This document shows, one piece after another, positions 1-5,737 of a DNA stretch of 5,925 bases. The stretch comes from Vulcanimicrobiota bacterium (GTDB lineage Bacteria; Vulcanimicrobiota; Vulcanimicrobiia; Vulcanimicrobiales; Vulcanimicrobiaceae): the NCBI GenBank assembly GCA_019237435.1, contig JAFAHB010000240.1, positions 1 to 5,925 on the forward strand, read 5' to 3'. The stretch's first letter is position 1, and every line of letters starts with the position of its first letter. The notes beneath the pieces were generated by a model. That model saw only the letters and a program-made list of their open reading frames with translations. It did not search any database and was not told the DNA's origin. The translations under genes were made by a program, and so were the position numbers.

Positions 1-289
1 GCTGTTTATCTAGCGCCGCCGGCGGCATCGGCGAAACCAAAACGACCGAGATGACTTCGTCGCGAGCGCCTATGCACAGGTCCGGCAAGAGCACCAGCTC
101 GCTCGAGTTCGCGGCCCACGTAAACGCACTGACTGGGCTCAAGTCGAGCTCGCCGTTCAGCAACATGGAGTTCAAGCGTGCCGGTGTGTCGGCGTGCAGC
201 GTGCCGGGATATTCGATCGCTTCCGCGTCGAACGCAGCGTAGATCGGCAAGTCGTTGGTATACTTGATGCGCCCGCAACGCAACGTCAT
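1..289 (-). CDS. mqnA: MqnA, chorismate dehydratase of the futalosine menaquinone pathway (C-terminus beyond left edge)
   Basis: The first 96 residues are visible; the rest lies beyond position 1. By family knowledge MqnA is a cytosolic enzyme with a periplasmic-binding-protein-like fold that dehydrates chorismate to 3-[(1-carboxyvinyl)oxy]benzoate, the substrate of MqnE. The translation carries the family's N-terminal pattern: GRIKYTNDLPIYAAFD, then YPGTLHADTPARLNSMLLNG, then GELDLSPVSAF, then LVLLPDLCIGARDEV and VVLVS. The ATG at 287-289 fits because the conserved GRIxYxNxLP block begins at about residue 7, as usual. The start codon directly abuts a palindromic repeat (290-323) whose AGGG is the only Shine-Dalgarno-like sequence. 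The gene lies 37 nt downstream of the mqnE stop on the same strand, so the two are probably co-transcribed. Identification rests on motif recognition and the mqnE neighbour, and is strong. Confidence 0.92.
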   Translation of the reverse strand, partial: MTLRCGRIKYTNDLPIYAAFDAEAIEYPGTLHADTPARLNSMLLNGELDLSPVSAFTWAANSSELVLLPDLCIGARDEVISVVLVSPMPPAALDKQ

Positions 290-323
290 CGTGTCACCCT
301 GAGCCCTGTCGAAGGGCGACACG
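290..323. repeat. REP-like palindromic repeat, copy A, between mqnE and mqnA
   Basis: This is an imperfect hairpin. Arms CGTGTC (290-295) and GACACG (318-323) pair perfectly; one A/C mismatch follows, then CCCT (297-300) pairs with AGGG (313-316). The loop of 12 nt carries one more C than the copy at 5464-5499. It belongs to the CCCTGAGCCTGTCGAAGGG-type family seen three more times in this window in recognisable or degenerate form. On the mqnE-mqnA transcript the hairpin ends immediately before the mqnA AUG and would hold its only Shine-Dalgarno-like AGGG in the stem. There is no U-tract, so it is not a classical terminator. Confidence 0.85.
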
Positions 324-325
324 AC

Positions 326-352
326 GTCATGCCTCGACAAGCTCAGCATGAC
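326..352. repeat. REP-like palindromic repeat, copy B, overlapping the mqnE 3' end
   Basis: Perfect 7-bp arms GTCATGC (326-332) and GCATGAC (346-352) enclose a 13-nt loop. Read on the minus strand, its core (CTGAGCTTGTCGAGG) is a variant of the core of copy A, so the two hairpins sit as an inverted doublet separated by 2 nt, similar in layout to a REPIN. The repeat encodes the last residues of MqnE (CHAELVEA) and supplies its TGA stop at 327-329. Confidence 0.85.
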
Positions 353-1475
353 ACGAGGCACTCGGTGGGCTCCAGTCCCAGGCGAACTCGTCGTACGTCG
401 AGTTTCGCCGCACCGGAACGTAACCGGCCTCTTCTATCAGACGGCGAAACTCACGATCGTCAACGTACTGACCGGAGCTTGTGCCGGCGGAGTGATAGAT
501 CATCTCCTCATCGGTGGAACCGTGCGTTCCGTCCATATCATCCGCGCCGAACTGCAGCGCAACTTGACAAACTTTCAAGCCTTGAATCATCCAATAGGCC
601 TTGATGTGGTCGAAGTTTTGCAGCATGAGCCGCGCGACGGCGAAGGTCCGGACGTCGTCGAGCCCCGTCGTCCAGCCGCAATACGAAAGTTCGTTGCCGT
701 CGGGATGAAATGCCAGCGGAATGAAGGCGTTATACCCCGGAGAGCGCTCTTGCGATTCGCGCAGCCGAATGAAGTGATCGACGCGATCCTCCAGCGACTC
801 GATGTGGCCATAGAGCATCGTCGCGTTGCTCGCGACGCCCTGGCGGTGAAGTTCCTCGTGAAGCGCCAGCCAGTTTTGCGACGAGACTTTGTTCGGACAG
901 ATCTTGGCGCGCGTCGGTTCGGCAAAGATCTCCGCGGCGCCGCCGTTGACGTTGTCGAGTCCGGCATCTTTGAGCGCCGAAACGATTGCCGGAAACGAGA
1001 GCCGGTGGCGTTTGGCCATATATTCGATCTCGGCGGCCGTAAAGAGCGAAAGCTGCACGTGCGGTAGCGCGGCTTTGAAGCGGCGCATGAGCGGCAGCCA
1101 GTAATCGAGCGAGAGCTGGCGAGGATCGTGCCCGCCCACGATATGAATCTGATTGAAGTTCGTCCCCGTCTCGATTGCCTTGGCGAAAACCTGATCCGGC
1201 GTCATCCGAAAGACCCGCTCGGGTTCCTTGAACTCGTCGGCGGCAAACGAGCAAAACGTGCACGCCGCGAAACACACGTTCGTCGAATTGATGTAACGAT
1301 TGAGAACGTAGAAAACTTTCTTCCCGCTCTTGCGCTCCTTCTGCTTGCGGGCGATGCAGCCGAGATTATGCAGATCCGGCGTGCGATAGAGCGCGAGTCC
1401 GTCGTCCATCGAGAGCGCCGCGCCGGCGTCGAGCTTGCGCTCGATCTCTATCAGCACGGGGTCGGGGGAAGCCAT
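327..1475 (-). CDS. mqnE: MqnE, aminodeoxyfutalosine synthase (radical SAM)
   Basis: This 382-residue protein is a radical S-adenosylmethionine enzyme. By family knowledge it joins the MqnA product to the adenosyl group of SAM, giving aminodeoxyfutalosine, the second step of the futalosine route to menaquinone. The [4Fe-4S] cluster motif CxxxCxxC is at Cys68, Cys72 and Cys75, after NRYINSTNVC. MqnE-type blocks follow: IHIVGGHDP, FTAAEIEYMAKRHRLS, GGAAEIFAEPTRAKICPNKVS, SNATMLYGHIES, AFIPLAFHPDGN and FGADDMDGT. These favour MqnE over the related MqnC. The ATG at 1473-1475 is chosen because longer frames run into the upstream phosphatase; that stop is only 8 nt away, suggesting coupling. The natural family C-terminus seems to end near VRRNSTYDE; about 20 further residues follow, the last eight (CHAELVEA) encoded by a palindromic repeat. 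Confidence 0.95.
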   Translation of the reverse strand: MASPDPVLIEIERKLDAGAALSMDDGLALYRTPDLHNLGCIARKQKERKSGKKVFYVLNRYINSTNVCFAACTFCSFAADEFKEPERVFRMTPDQVFAKAIETGTNFNQIHIVGGHDPRQLSLDYWLPLMRRFKAALPHVQLSLFTAAEIEYMAKRHRLSFPAIVSALKDAGLDNVNGGAAEIFAEPTRAKICPNKVSSQNWLALHEELHRQGVASNATMLYGHIESLEDRVDHFIRLRESQERSPGYNAFIPLAFHPDGNELSYCGWTTGLDDVRTFAVARLMLQNFDHIKAYWMIQGLKVCQVALQFGADDMDGTHGSTDEEMIYHSAGTSSGQYVDDREFRRLIEEAGYVPVRRNSTYDEFAWDWSPPSASCHAELVEA

Positions 1476-1483
1476 GCGCGGCC

Positions 1484-2158
1484 CTATTCCACCGCGCGTG
1501 AGGCGCGCCCCCCAACGGCGCCGCCGAGAATCGCGGCCGGTACGACCGTAAGGCCGGTCGCGACGAGCGCGACGGCAAAGAGCGCGCCACCGATCACGTC
1601 GGTGACATAGTGAGCTCCCAGGGCCAGGCGCGACCAGCAAATTGCTACCGTGAAGATCGCAAGCAGGATCCCGGCGATGCGCAGCGCCGCTCGCCCCGGC
1701 CGCGCCGTATAGAGCATCGCCCCCCACAACGCGTAGAAGCCGGTTGCGATCGCCGCGTGCGAGCTCGGGTAAGAGTAGGCGGTCTCGTGCTTGACAACCC
1801 AGTCGAATGGGCGCGGACGCGCAAAAAGGTGTTGCAGCAGATCGGCGCCGCGCCAGCAGAGCAATAGCATAACGATGCTAAAGATGATCCGCGCCCGCCA
1901 CTGCGGGAGCAACCACGCAAGTAGCAGCAGGCCGACCGCGATGGGCGCCAAGACGTAGATATAGCACGACCAGGTCAGCCACCACGCAACCAGCGTCGAA
2001 TGGTTGACGAGCGATGCTTGCCACGCGGCCAGCGCAGGCGGTTCGCCGTGGCGTACCGCAAGGCCGAGATCGATAAAGAGCGCGGCGGCAAGAGCCGCGG
2101 TGATTCCCGTGGCCGGCGACAAGTACAAACGGCTTGAAGCTTTAGCCTTCACCGGCAA
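1484..2158 (-). CDS. PAP2-family membrane phosphatase
   Basis: A 224-residue, strongly hydrophobic protein of the PAP2/type 2 phosphatidic acid phosphatase superfamily. Three signature blocks are visible: RPRPF (the RP at 116-117), YPSSHA with its histidine at 134, and SRLALGAHYVTD with Arg177, His183 and Asp187. The histidines and aspartate of the last two form the catalytic site, facing the outer side of the membrane. The lysine usually seven residues before the RP is a glutamine here (Gln109). About five to six hydrophobic segments are evident (near 18-35, 62-84, 90-103, 134-150, 160-176, 188-212). Members hydrolyse undecaprenyl pyrophosphate or phospholipid phosphates; the substrate cannot be told from sequence. 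The start is uncertain: TTG at 2158 and GTG at 2152 both overlap the end of ftsK (17 or 11 nt) and neither has a clear ribosome-binding site, so translation is probably coupled. Confidence 0.88.
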   Translation of the reverse strand: MPVKAKASSRLYLSPATGITAALAAALFIDLGLAVRHGEPPALAAWQASLVNHSTLVAWWLTWSCYIYVLAPIAVGLLLLAWLLPQWRARIIFSIVMLLLCWRGADLLQHLFARPRPFDWVVKHETAYSYPSSHAAIATGFYALWGAMLYTARPGRAALRIAGILLAIFTVAICWSRLALGAHYVTDVIGGALFAVALVATGLTVVPAAILGGAVGGRASRAVE

Positions 2159-4358
2159 AGAGATCTTGCTGCGCGCTTTGACCTTTGCCGAGACGCGGCG
2201 CCATCAGCTCGAGCTCGGGCAATCCGATGAGAATCTTGCGTGGCTTCGTCCCCTCGTGCTGCCCGACGACCTTGAACTCTTCCAGCTGCTTCATGAGCCG
2301 CATCGCGCGCGGATGCCCGATCGAAAACTGCGACTGCAAGGCCGCCGTGGACGCGTAGTTGGTTTCGATGATGAACTTCGCGGCATCGTAGCAAAGCGGA
2401 TCGGTGTCGCGGCGCGGGGACTCCTCGTCGCCCACCGGTACCACGTCGACGTCGAGGAGGTTGTCGGGCCGCGATTGCTGCGCCCAAAAATCGACCAGAC
2501 GCGTCACCTCCGACGCCGTGATCAATGCGCCTTGCGCGCGAATCGGCTTGGGCGCGTCGATCGGAAGGTAGAGCATGTCGCCGCGCCCGAGCAGTCGCTC
2601 CGCGCCGTTCATGTCGAGAATCACGCGCGAATCGGCTTGCGAGCTGACCGCGAAGGCGATGCGCGAGGGAACGTTTGCCTTGATCAACCCGGTGATCACG
2701 TCGACCGAAGGCCGCTGCGTCGCTACGAGGAGATGAATTCCGGTTGCGCGCCCCAGTTGCGCGAGGCGCATGATCGTCGTTTCGACCTTTGCGGGAGCGA
2801 CGAGCATGAGGTCGGCCAGCTCGTCGATGACGATGACGACATAGGGCAGCCGCTCGTCCGAATACTTTGCGTTGTACTCCTCGATCTTACGAACCGACGC
2901 TTTCGCGAAGCGTTCGTATCGCGACTCCATCTCCTTGGTCATCTCGAACAGCGCGCCGGCCGCGAGCCGCGGATCGGCAATGACCTCTTTGATGAGGTGG
3001 GGTATGCCGTTGAAGACGGTCAGTTCCACCCGTTTGGGATCGATCATCAGCATCTGCACTTGATCGGGCGTCGCGGTCACGAGCAGGGACGCAATGATCA
3101 TGTTGAGGCAAACGGACTTGCCCGATCCCGTCGCGCCGGCGACGAGCAGATGCGGCATCATGCACAAGTCGCCGATGACCGGGCGGCCGGTGATGTCTTT
3201 GCCGAGCGCCATCCAAAGCGGCGGCACCTGTCCGCGGTTTGGAACGGCATCCAATATCTCGCGAATCGCGACGACCGAAACGGTTTGATTCGGCACCTCG
3301 ATGCCGACCGCCGATTTTCCCGGAATCGGCGCCTCGATCCGCACGCTCGTAGCGGCGAGCGCAAGCGCGAGGTCGTCGGCAAGCGACGCAATCCGCGAAA
3401 TTTTGACGCCGCGTTCGGGTTTGAGCTCGTAGCGCGTAATCGACGGTCCACGCTCGATGTGCGACACCTTGGCTCCGACGCCAAAGCTCGCGAGCGTGTC
3501 TTCCAAGATGTGCGCGCGGTTGGATTCGTCGACGACTTGACTCGGAGGAACGTCAAAGAGCGAGAGATCGGGAAGACGGTAGGGCTTTGAGTCGTCGAAG
3601 TCCCGTGTCATCCCGAGCGCGTCACCCCGAGCCGAGTCGACGGGCGAAGGATGGCCCAGCGCGTGTTCTTGCTCTTCGTCAGGATGACACACCTCGGCTT
3701 CGCTCAGGGCGACACTTTCAAGGTGTACTGCCGGCGTTTGTGGTTCCGCCACGATGGTCTCGACCGGAACGATCGGTTGAATCGGTAGCGCGAAGGCTTC
3801 GCGCAGCGAATCATGTCCGCGGGGGAACCCCACCTGCAAGCTCGAGAGCCGTGGGATCGGCGGCGGGCGAAGGCCGCCGAAAAATACGATCGCGCGGCCG
3901 ATGAGCTGTTTCATGCTGGCATTGGTCAGCCAGAGCGTCAGCGAGATCAGCGCGAGCCAAAGCACGATCCACGCGCCGGCGCTCCCGATAAGCGCGTGCA
4001 GCGCCCACCAAATGTTCGAGCCGACGATTCCACCGCGCCGCTGACCGCCTGCCCCCAACATCGCGTCGATGAGGAGAAAATATGCGAGCGCGCTGCTGCC
4101 GAACCAAGCCATCATGCGCGGAACGTTGACTTCCAAGAAAACGATCGCGCCCAGCAATGCGACGAGCACCGGGAAAAGCGGCGCCGAAGCTCCAAACAAG
4201 GCCCGCAGTTCCGTGGCGGTCCAGCTCCCGACGGCGCCGGCATGATGCGGAAACGCAAGCGCAACGCCGCAGAAGACGGCGAAGGCGACCGCGGCAATTC
4301 CTATAATCTCGAGGTTGAGCCGGGTCCTCGCAGACGCCCTTCGGCGGGTGCGTGCCAT
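2142..4358 (-). CDS. ftsK: FtsK/SpoIIIE DNA translocase
   Basis: A 738-residue hexameric ATPase that by family knowledge pumps chromosomal DNA through the division septum. The N-terminus has about four membrane segments (near 15-34, 60-76, 82-100, 125-145), then a linker of about 120 residues. The motor follows: Walker A GATGSGKS at 408-415, Walker B VVIVIDELADL around 507-516, and the block LGRATGIHLLVATQRPSVDVITG. The C-terminal winged-helix gamma domain (DPLCYDAAKFIIE through FSIGHPRAMRLMKQLEE) reads KOPS/SRS-type polarity sequences. All parts of a full-length FtsK are present, with a short linker. Residues about 215-253 come from palindromic repeat sequence inserted in frame. ATG at 4356-4358 starts the typical basic MARTRRRAS; in-frame ATGs at 4394 and 4418 are possible but lie inside the divergent gene. 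It probably leads the operon with the phosphatase and mqn genes. Confidence 0.95.
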   Translation of the reverse strand: MARTRRRASARTRLNLEIIGIAAVAFAVFCGVALAFPHHAGAVGSWTATELRALFGASAPLFPVLVALLGAIVFLEVNVPRMMAWFGSSALAYFLLIDAMLGAGGQRRGGIVGSNIWWALHALIGSAGAWIVLWLALISLTLWLTNASMKQLIGRAIVFFGGLRPPPIPRLSSLQVGFPRGHDSLREAFALPIQPIVPVETIVAEPQTPAVHLESVALSEAEVCHPDEEQEHALGHPSPVDSARGDALGMTRDFDDSKPYRLPDLSLFDVPPSQVVDESNRAHILEDTLASFGVGAKVSHIERGPSITRYELKPERGVKISRIASLADDLALALAATSVRIEAPIPGKSAVGIEVPNQTVSVVAIREILDAVPNRGQVPPLWMALGKDITGRPVIGDLCMMPHLLVAGATGSGKSVCLNMIIASLLVTATPDQVQMLMIDPKRVELTVFNGIPHLIKEVIADPRLAAGALFEMTKEMESRYERFAKASVRKIEEYNAKYSDERLPYVVIVIDELADLMLVAPAKVETTIMRLAQLGRATGIHLLVATQRPSVDVITGLIKANVPSRIAFAVSSQADSRVILDMNGAERLLGRGDMLYLPIDAPKPIRAQGALITASEVTRLVDFWAQQSRPDNLLDVDVVPVGDEESPRRDTDPLCYDAAKFIIETNYASTAALQSQFSIGHPRAMRLMKQLEEFKVVGQHEGTKPRKILIGLPELELMAPRLGKGQSAQQDLFAGEG
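3605..3714. repeat. Composite REP-like repeat block inside the ftsK linker
   Basis: GTGTCATCC at 3605-3613 pairs perfectly with GGATGACAC at 3682-3690. Between them, 3621-3648 reads as a diverged copy of the CACCCTGAGCCTGTCGAAGGGCGA-type core (CACCCCGAGCC, GTCGACGGGCGA). From 3671 to 3714 the minus strand gives GCCCTGAGCGAAGCCGAGG, another family variant. The block keeps the ftsK frame open and is translated as VALSEAEVCHPDEEQ through DALGMTRD, unlike the rest of the linker and not like known FtsK sequence. The exact borders are an estimate. Confidence 0.7.
4302..4307 (+). promoter_or_regulatory. Possible -10 element for the dehydrogenase gene
   Basis: A perfect TATAAT lies on the plus strand, inside the ftsK coding region, 89 nt before the preferred TTG start of the divergent dehydrogenase. 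It stands out in GC-rich surroundings. No TTGACA-like -35 is found at the usual 16-18 nt upstream, and the same bases encode conserved-looking hydrophobic FtsK residues, so chance is a real alternative. Confidence 0.35.
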
Positions 4359-4384
4359 GGAATCTATCTCTTCTTCGTCACAGC

Positions 4385-4389
4385 GGGAG
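4385..4389 (+). promoter_or_regulatory. Shine-Dalgarno sequence selecting a TTG start
   Basis: GGGAG is followed after 6 nt by TTG at 4396-4398, in frame with the dehydrogenase. The in-frame ATG at 4357 has only a weak GGCGGG 10 or more nt upstream. Starting at the TTG also places PTLVILEGDQTG, the family's first conserved strand, at residue 4. Confidence 0.6.
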
Positions 4390-4395
4390 TTCATT

Positions 4396-5478
4396 TTGCC
4401 AGCGCCGACGCTCGTCATCCTCGAAGGCGATCAGACCGGACAAGAGTTGCTCGCCGATGCGATGCGCATTTTGGAACCGGCGGTAATCGGGTTTCCCATC
4501 CAATTCGATCGATACGACCTCTCGCTCGTAAACCGACGCGCCACGGCCAATCGCGTCGTCTTCGACGCCGCGCATGCGCTCATGCGGCACGGTGCCGGAG
4601 TCAAGGCCGCAACGATCACGCCCGAATCGAAAAATGACGTCGGATCGCCGAACCGCATCCTTCGCGAAGCAATCGGCGCGAGCGTCATTTTCCGCAGCGG
4701 ACGGCGCCTGCCACGCATTCGCCCCATCGGCGGGATACACGCGCCGATTTCGGTCGTGCGCATGGCGGTCGGCGATGCATACGGCGCGAAGGAATGGCGC
4801 AGCGGCGAAGGGATCGCCGAGATTGCTTGCCGCACCGAGACGATCGAACGTCGGATCTGCCGTCACGTTGCGGAGTACGCCTTCGCGTATGCCGAGAAGG
4901 CCGGCGCGACGGTTTTCGGCGGTCCCAAGTATACGGTCAGCCCGATTTATGAAGGCATGCTCAAGGAGGAGATGGACGCCGCAGCCGCGCGCCGTCCGGA
5001 AGTCGATTACGATCCGCAACTGATCGACGCGACCTACGCGCTGCTGCTCTCGGCGACCAGCGACAAGCCGCTGGTCATTCCATCGCTCAACCGGGACGGC
5101 GACTGTCTCTCCGACTTGGTGATGCAACTCTTCGGGTCCATCGCGGGAGCAGAATCCGTCGTGCTCTCGTTCGACGATCAGTTGAAGCCGTCGACGATCA
5201 TGGCTGAGGCCCCGCACGGCACGGCTCCTCGGTTGCAGGGCAAGAATGTCGCGAATCCGCTTGCCATGATTCTCGCCTGTGCCGCCGCACTTTCGTACGT
5301 AGACGATCCGCGCGCGACGAAAGCTTCGCCGGCGATCTACGACGCCGCGCTGGCTACGCTCGAAGGCGGCATCGCAACGGCCGACCTCGGCGGCCACGCG
5401 TCCACGACCGAGTTCACCGACGCAGTAATTGCGCGCGTCACCCTGGGCCTCTCGAAGCATGGCCCCTTGTCACCCTGA
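4396..5478 (+). CDS. Isocitrate/isopropylmalate dehydrogenase family protein, probably isocitrate dehydrogenase
   Basis: A 360-residue metal-dependent beta-decarboxylating dehydrogenase (373 if the ATG at 4357 is used). LVILEGDQTGQ is the N-terminal strand. The substrate loop SPNRILRE gives Ser84, Asn86 and Arg90, followed by Arg100 and Arg122; this S-N-R-R-R set is the isocitrate-binding pattern of eukaryote-type NADP isocitrate dehydrogenases, as is the SPN spelling. Catalytic Lys178 (GGPKYT) and metal-binding Asp211, Asp236 and Asp240 (NRDGDCLSD) are present. The cofactor block HGTAPRLQGKNVANP has Arg279 where NADP enzymes have a phosphate-binding basic residue, but Leu280 instead of the usual Tyr or His; an NAD enzyme would have Asp-Ile. 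So isocitrate with NADP is the best inference, while another hydroxyacid substrate is possible. It diverges from ftsK; its TGA is supplied by the repeat at 5464-5499. Confidence 0.85.
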   Translation: MPAPTLVILEGDQTGQELLADAMRILEPAVIGFPIQFDRYDLSLVNRRATANRVVFDAAHALMRHGAGVKAATITPESKNDVGSPNRILREAIGASVIFRSGRRLPRIRPIGGIHAPISVVRMAVGDAYGAKEWRSGEGIAEIACRTETIERRICRHVAEYAFAYAEKAGATVFGGPKYTVSPIYEGMLKEEMDAAAARRPEVDYDPQLIDATYALLLSATSDKPLVIPSLNRDGDCLSDLVMQLFGSIAGAESVVLSFDDQLKPSTIMAEAPHGTAPRLQGKNVANPLAMILACAAALSYVDDPRATKASPAIYDAALATLEGGIATADLGGHASTTEFTDAVIARVTLGLSKHGPLSP

Positions 5479-5499
5479 GCCTGTCGAAGGGCGACAAGG
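5464..5499. repeat. REP-like palindromic repeat, copy C, at the dehydrogenase stop
   Basis: CCTTGTC (5465-5471) pairs with GACAAGG (5493-5499); after one A/C mismatch CCCT (5473-5476) pairs with AGGG (5488-5491), around an 11-nt loop. The dehydrogenase TGA (5476-5478) lies inside the repeat. It is an inverted copy of 5738-5773, matching at 35 of 36 positions. It could form a bidirectional stem between two convergent genes, but no T-run follows on either strand. Confidence 0.9.
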
Positions 5500-5541
5500 C
5501 GCCTCGCCGAGCACGAATTCGACGAGCGTTGCATCATGGCC

Positions 5542-5700
5542 TCATAGGGCCGCAAAGTCGTCCCGAATAGTAGCGCGCCAGTCTTGAAACGCATCGAACC
5601 CAAACTCATGCTGATTGACGCGAAGTTCGAGATCGTTTGTCACGCCCACATAAAACGAGCCGTCGGAGCAACGCAGCATGTAGACCCAATAGGTTTTCAT
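5542..5700 (-). pseudogene. GIY-YIG nuclease remnant (52 codons)
   Basis: The translation begins MKTYWVYMLRCSDGSFYVGVTNDLELRV, the N-terminal half of a small GIY-YIG endonuclease domain: YVY-type first strand (VYM), FYVG second motif, and R27 with H31 matching the RxxxH helix. After QHEFGFDA it jumps to WRATIRDDFAAL and stops at 5542-5544. Stand-alone members of this family run to roughly 85-100 residues, with a central YTxxRRPVxLV segment and a catalytic glutamate, neither of which is seen. The tail resembles the family's C-terminal end (W-R-A-K...L-I-x-D-F), so an internal deletion is the likeliest history. Beyond the stop, another frame stays open through SNSCSARRLVALRQAQGD into the repeat. 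Inverted repeats flank it at 5464-5499 and 5738-5773. A functional mini-protein cannot be excluded. Confidence 0.7.
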
Positions 5701-5737
5701 CGCCGCTCTTTTGTCGCGGACCGAGGTCTTGGCTAGG

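Noticed and set aside
51..242. Small plus-strand open frame at the left edge
   Set aside because: It lies antisense to clearly recognisable MqnA sequence and shows no motif.
290..352. CRISPR-like repeats or a riboswitch before mqnA
   Set aside because: There is no regular repeat-spacer array, and the structure is explained by two dispersed palindromes of a family seen elsewhere in the window.
348..1067. Plus-strand open frame opposite mqnE
   Set aside because: It is antisense to conserved radical SAM sequence, with no domain and no convincing ribosome-binding site.
1476..1727. N-terminal extension of mqnE beyond the ATG at 1475
   Set aside because: The extension reads an Arg/Gly-rich sequence out of frame over the PAP2 catalytic region; MqnE homology begins just after the ATG at 1475.
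2004..3590. Long plus-strand open frame opposite ftsK and the phosphatase
   Set aside because: Its translation is rich in Arg, His and Asp with no recognisable domain, and it is antisense to well-supported FtsK coding sequence; it is a GC-rich shadow frame.
4378..5460. Long minus-strand open frame opposite the dehydrogenase
   Set aside because: It is low-complexity and Arg-rich without family motifs, and the opposite strand carries a complete conserved dehydrogenase.
5464..5499. Intrinsic terminator between the convergent genes
   Set aside because: The stem is good but no T-run follows on either strand, and the same sequence occurs where termination would make no sense, such as before mqnA.
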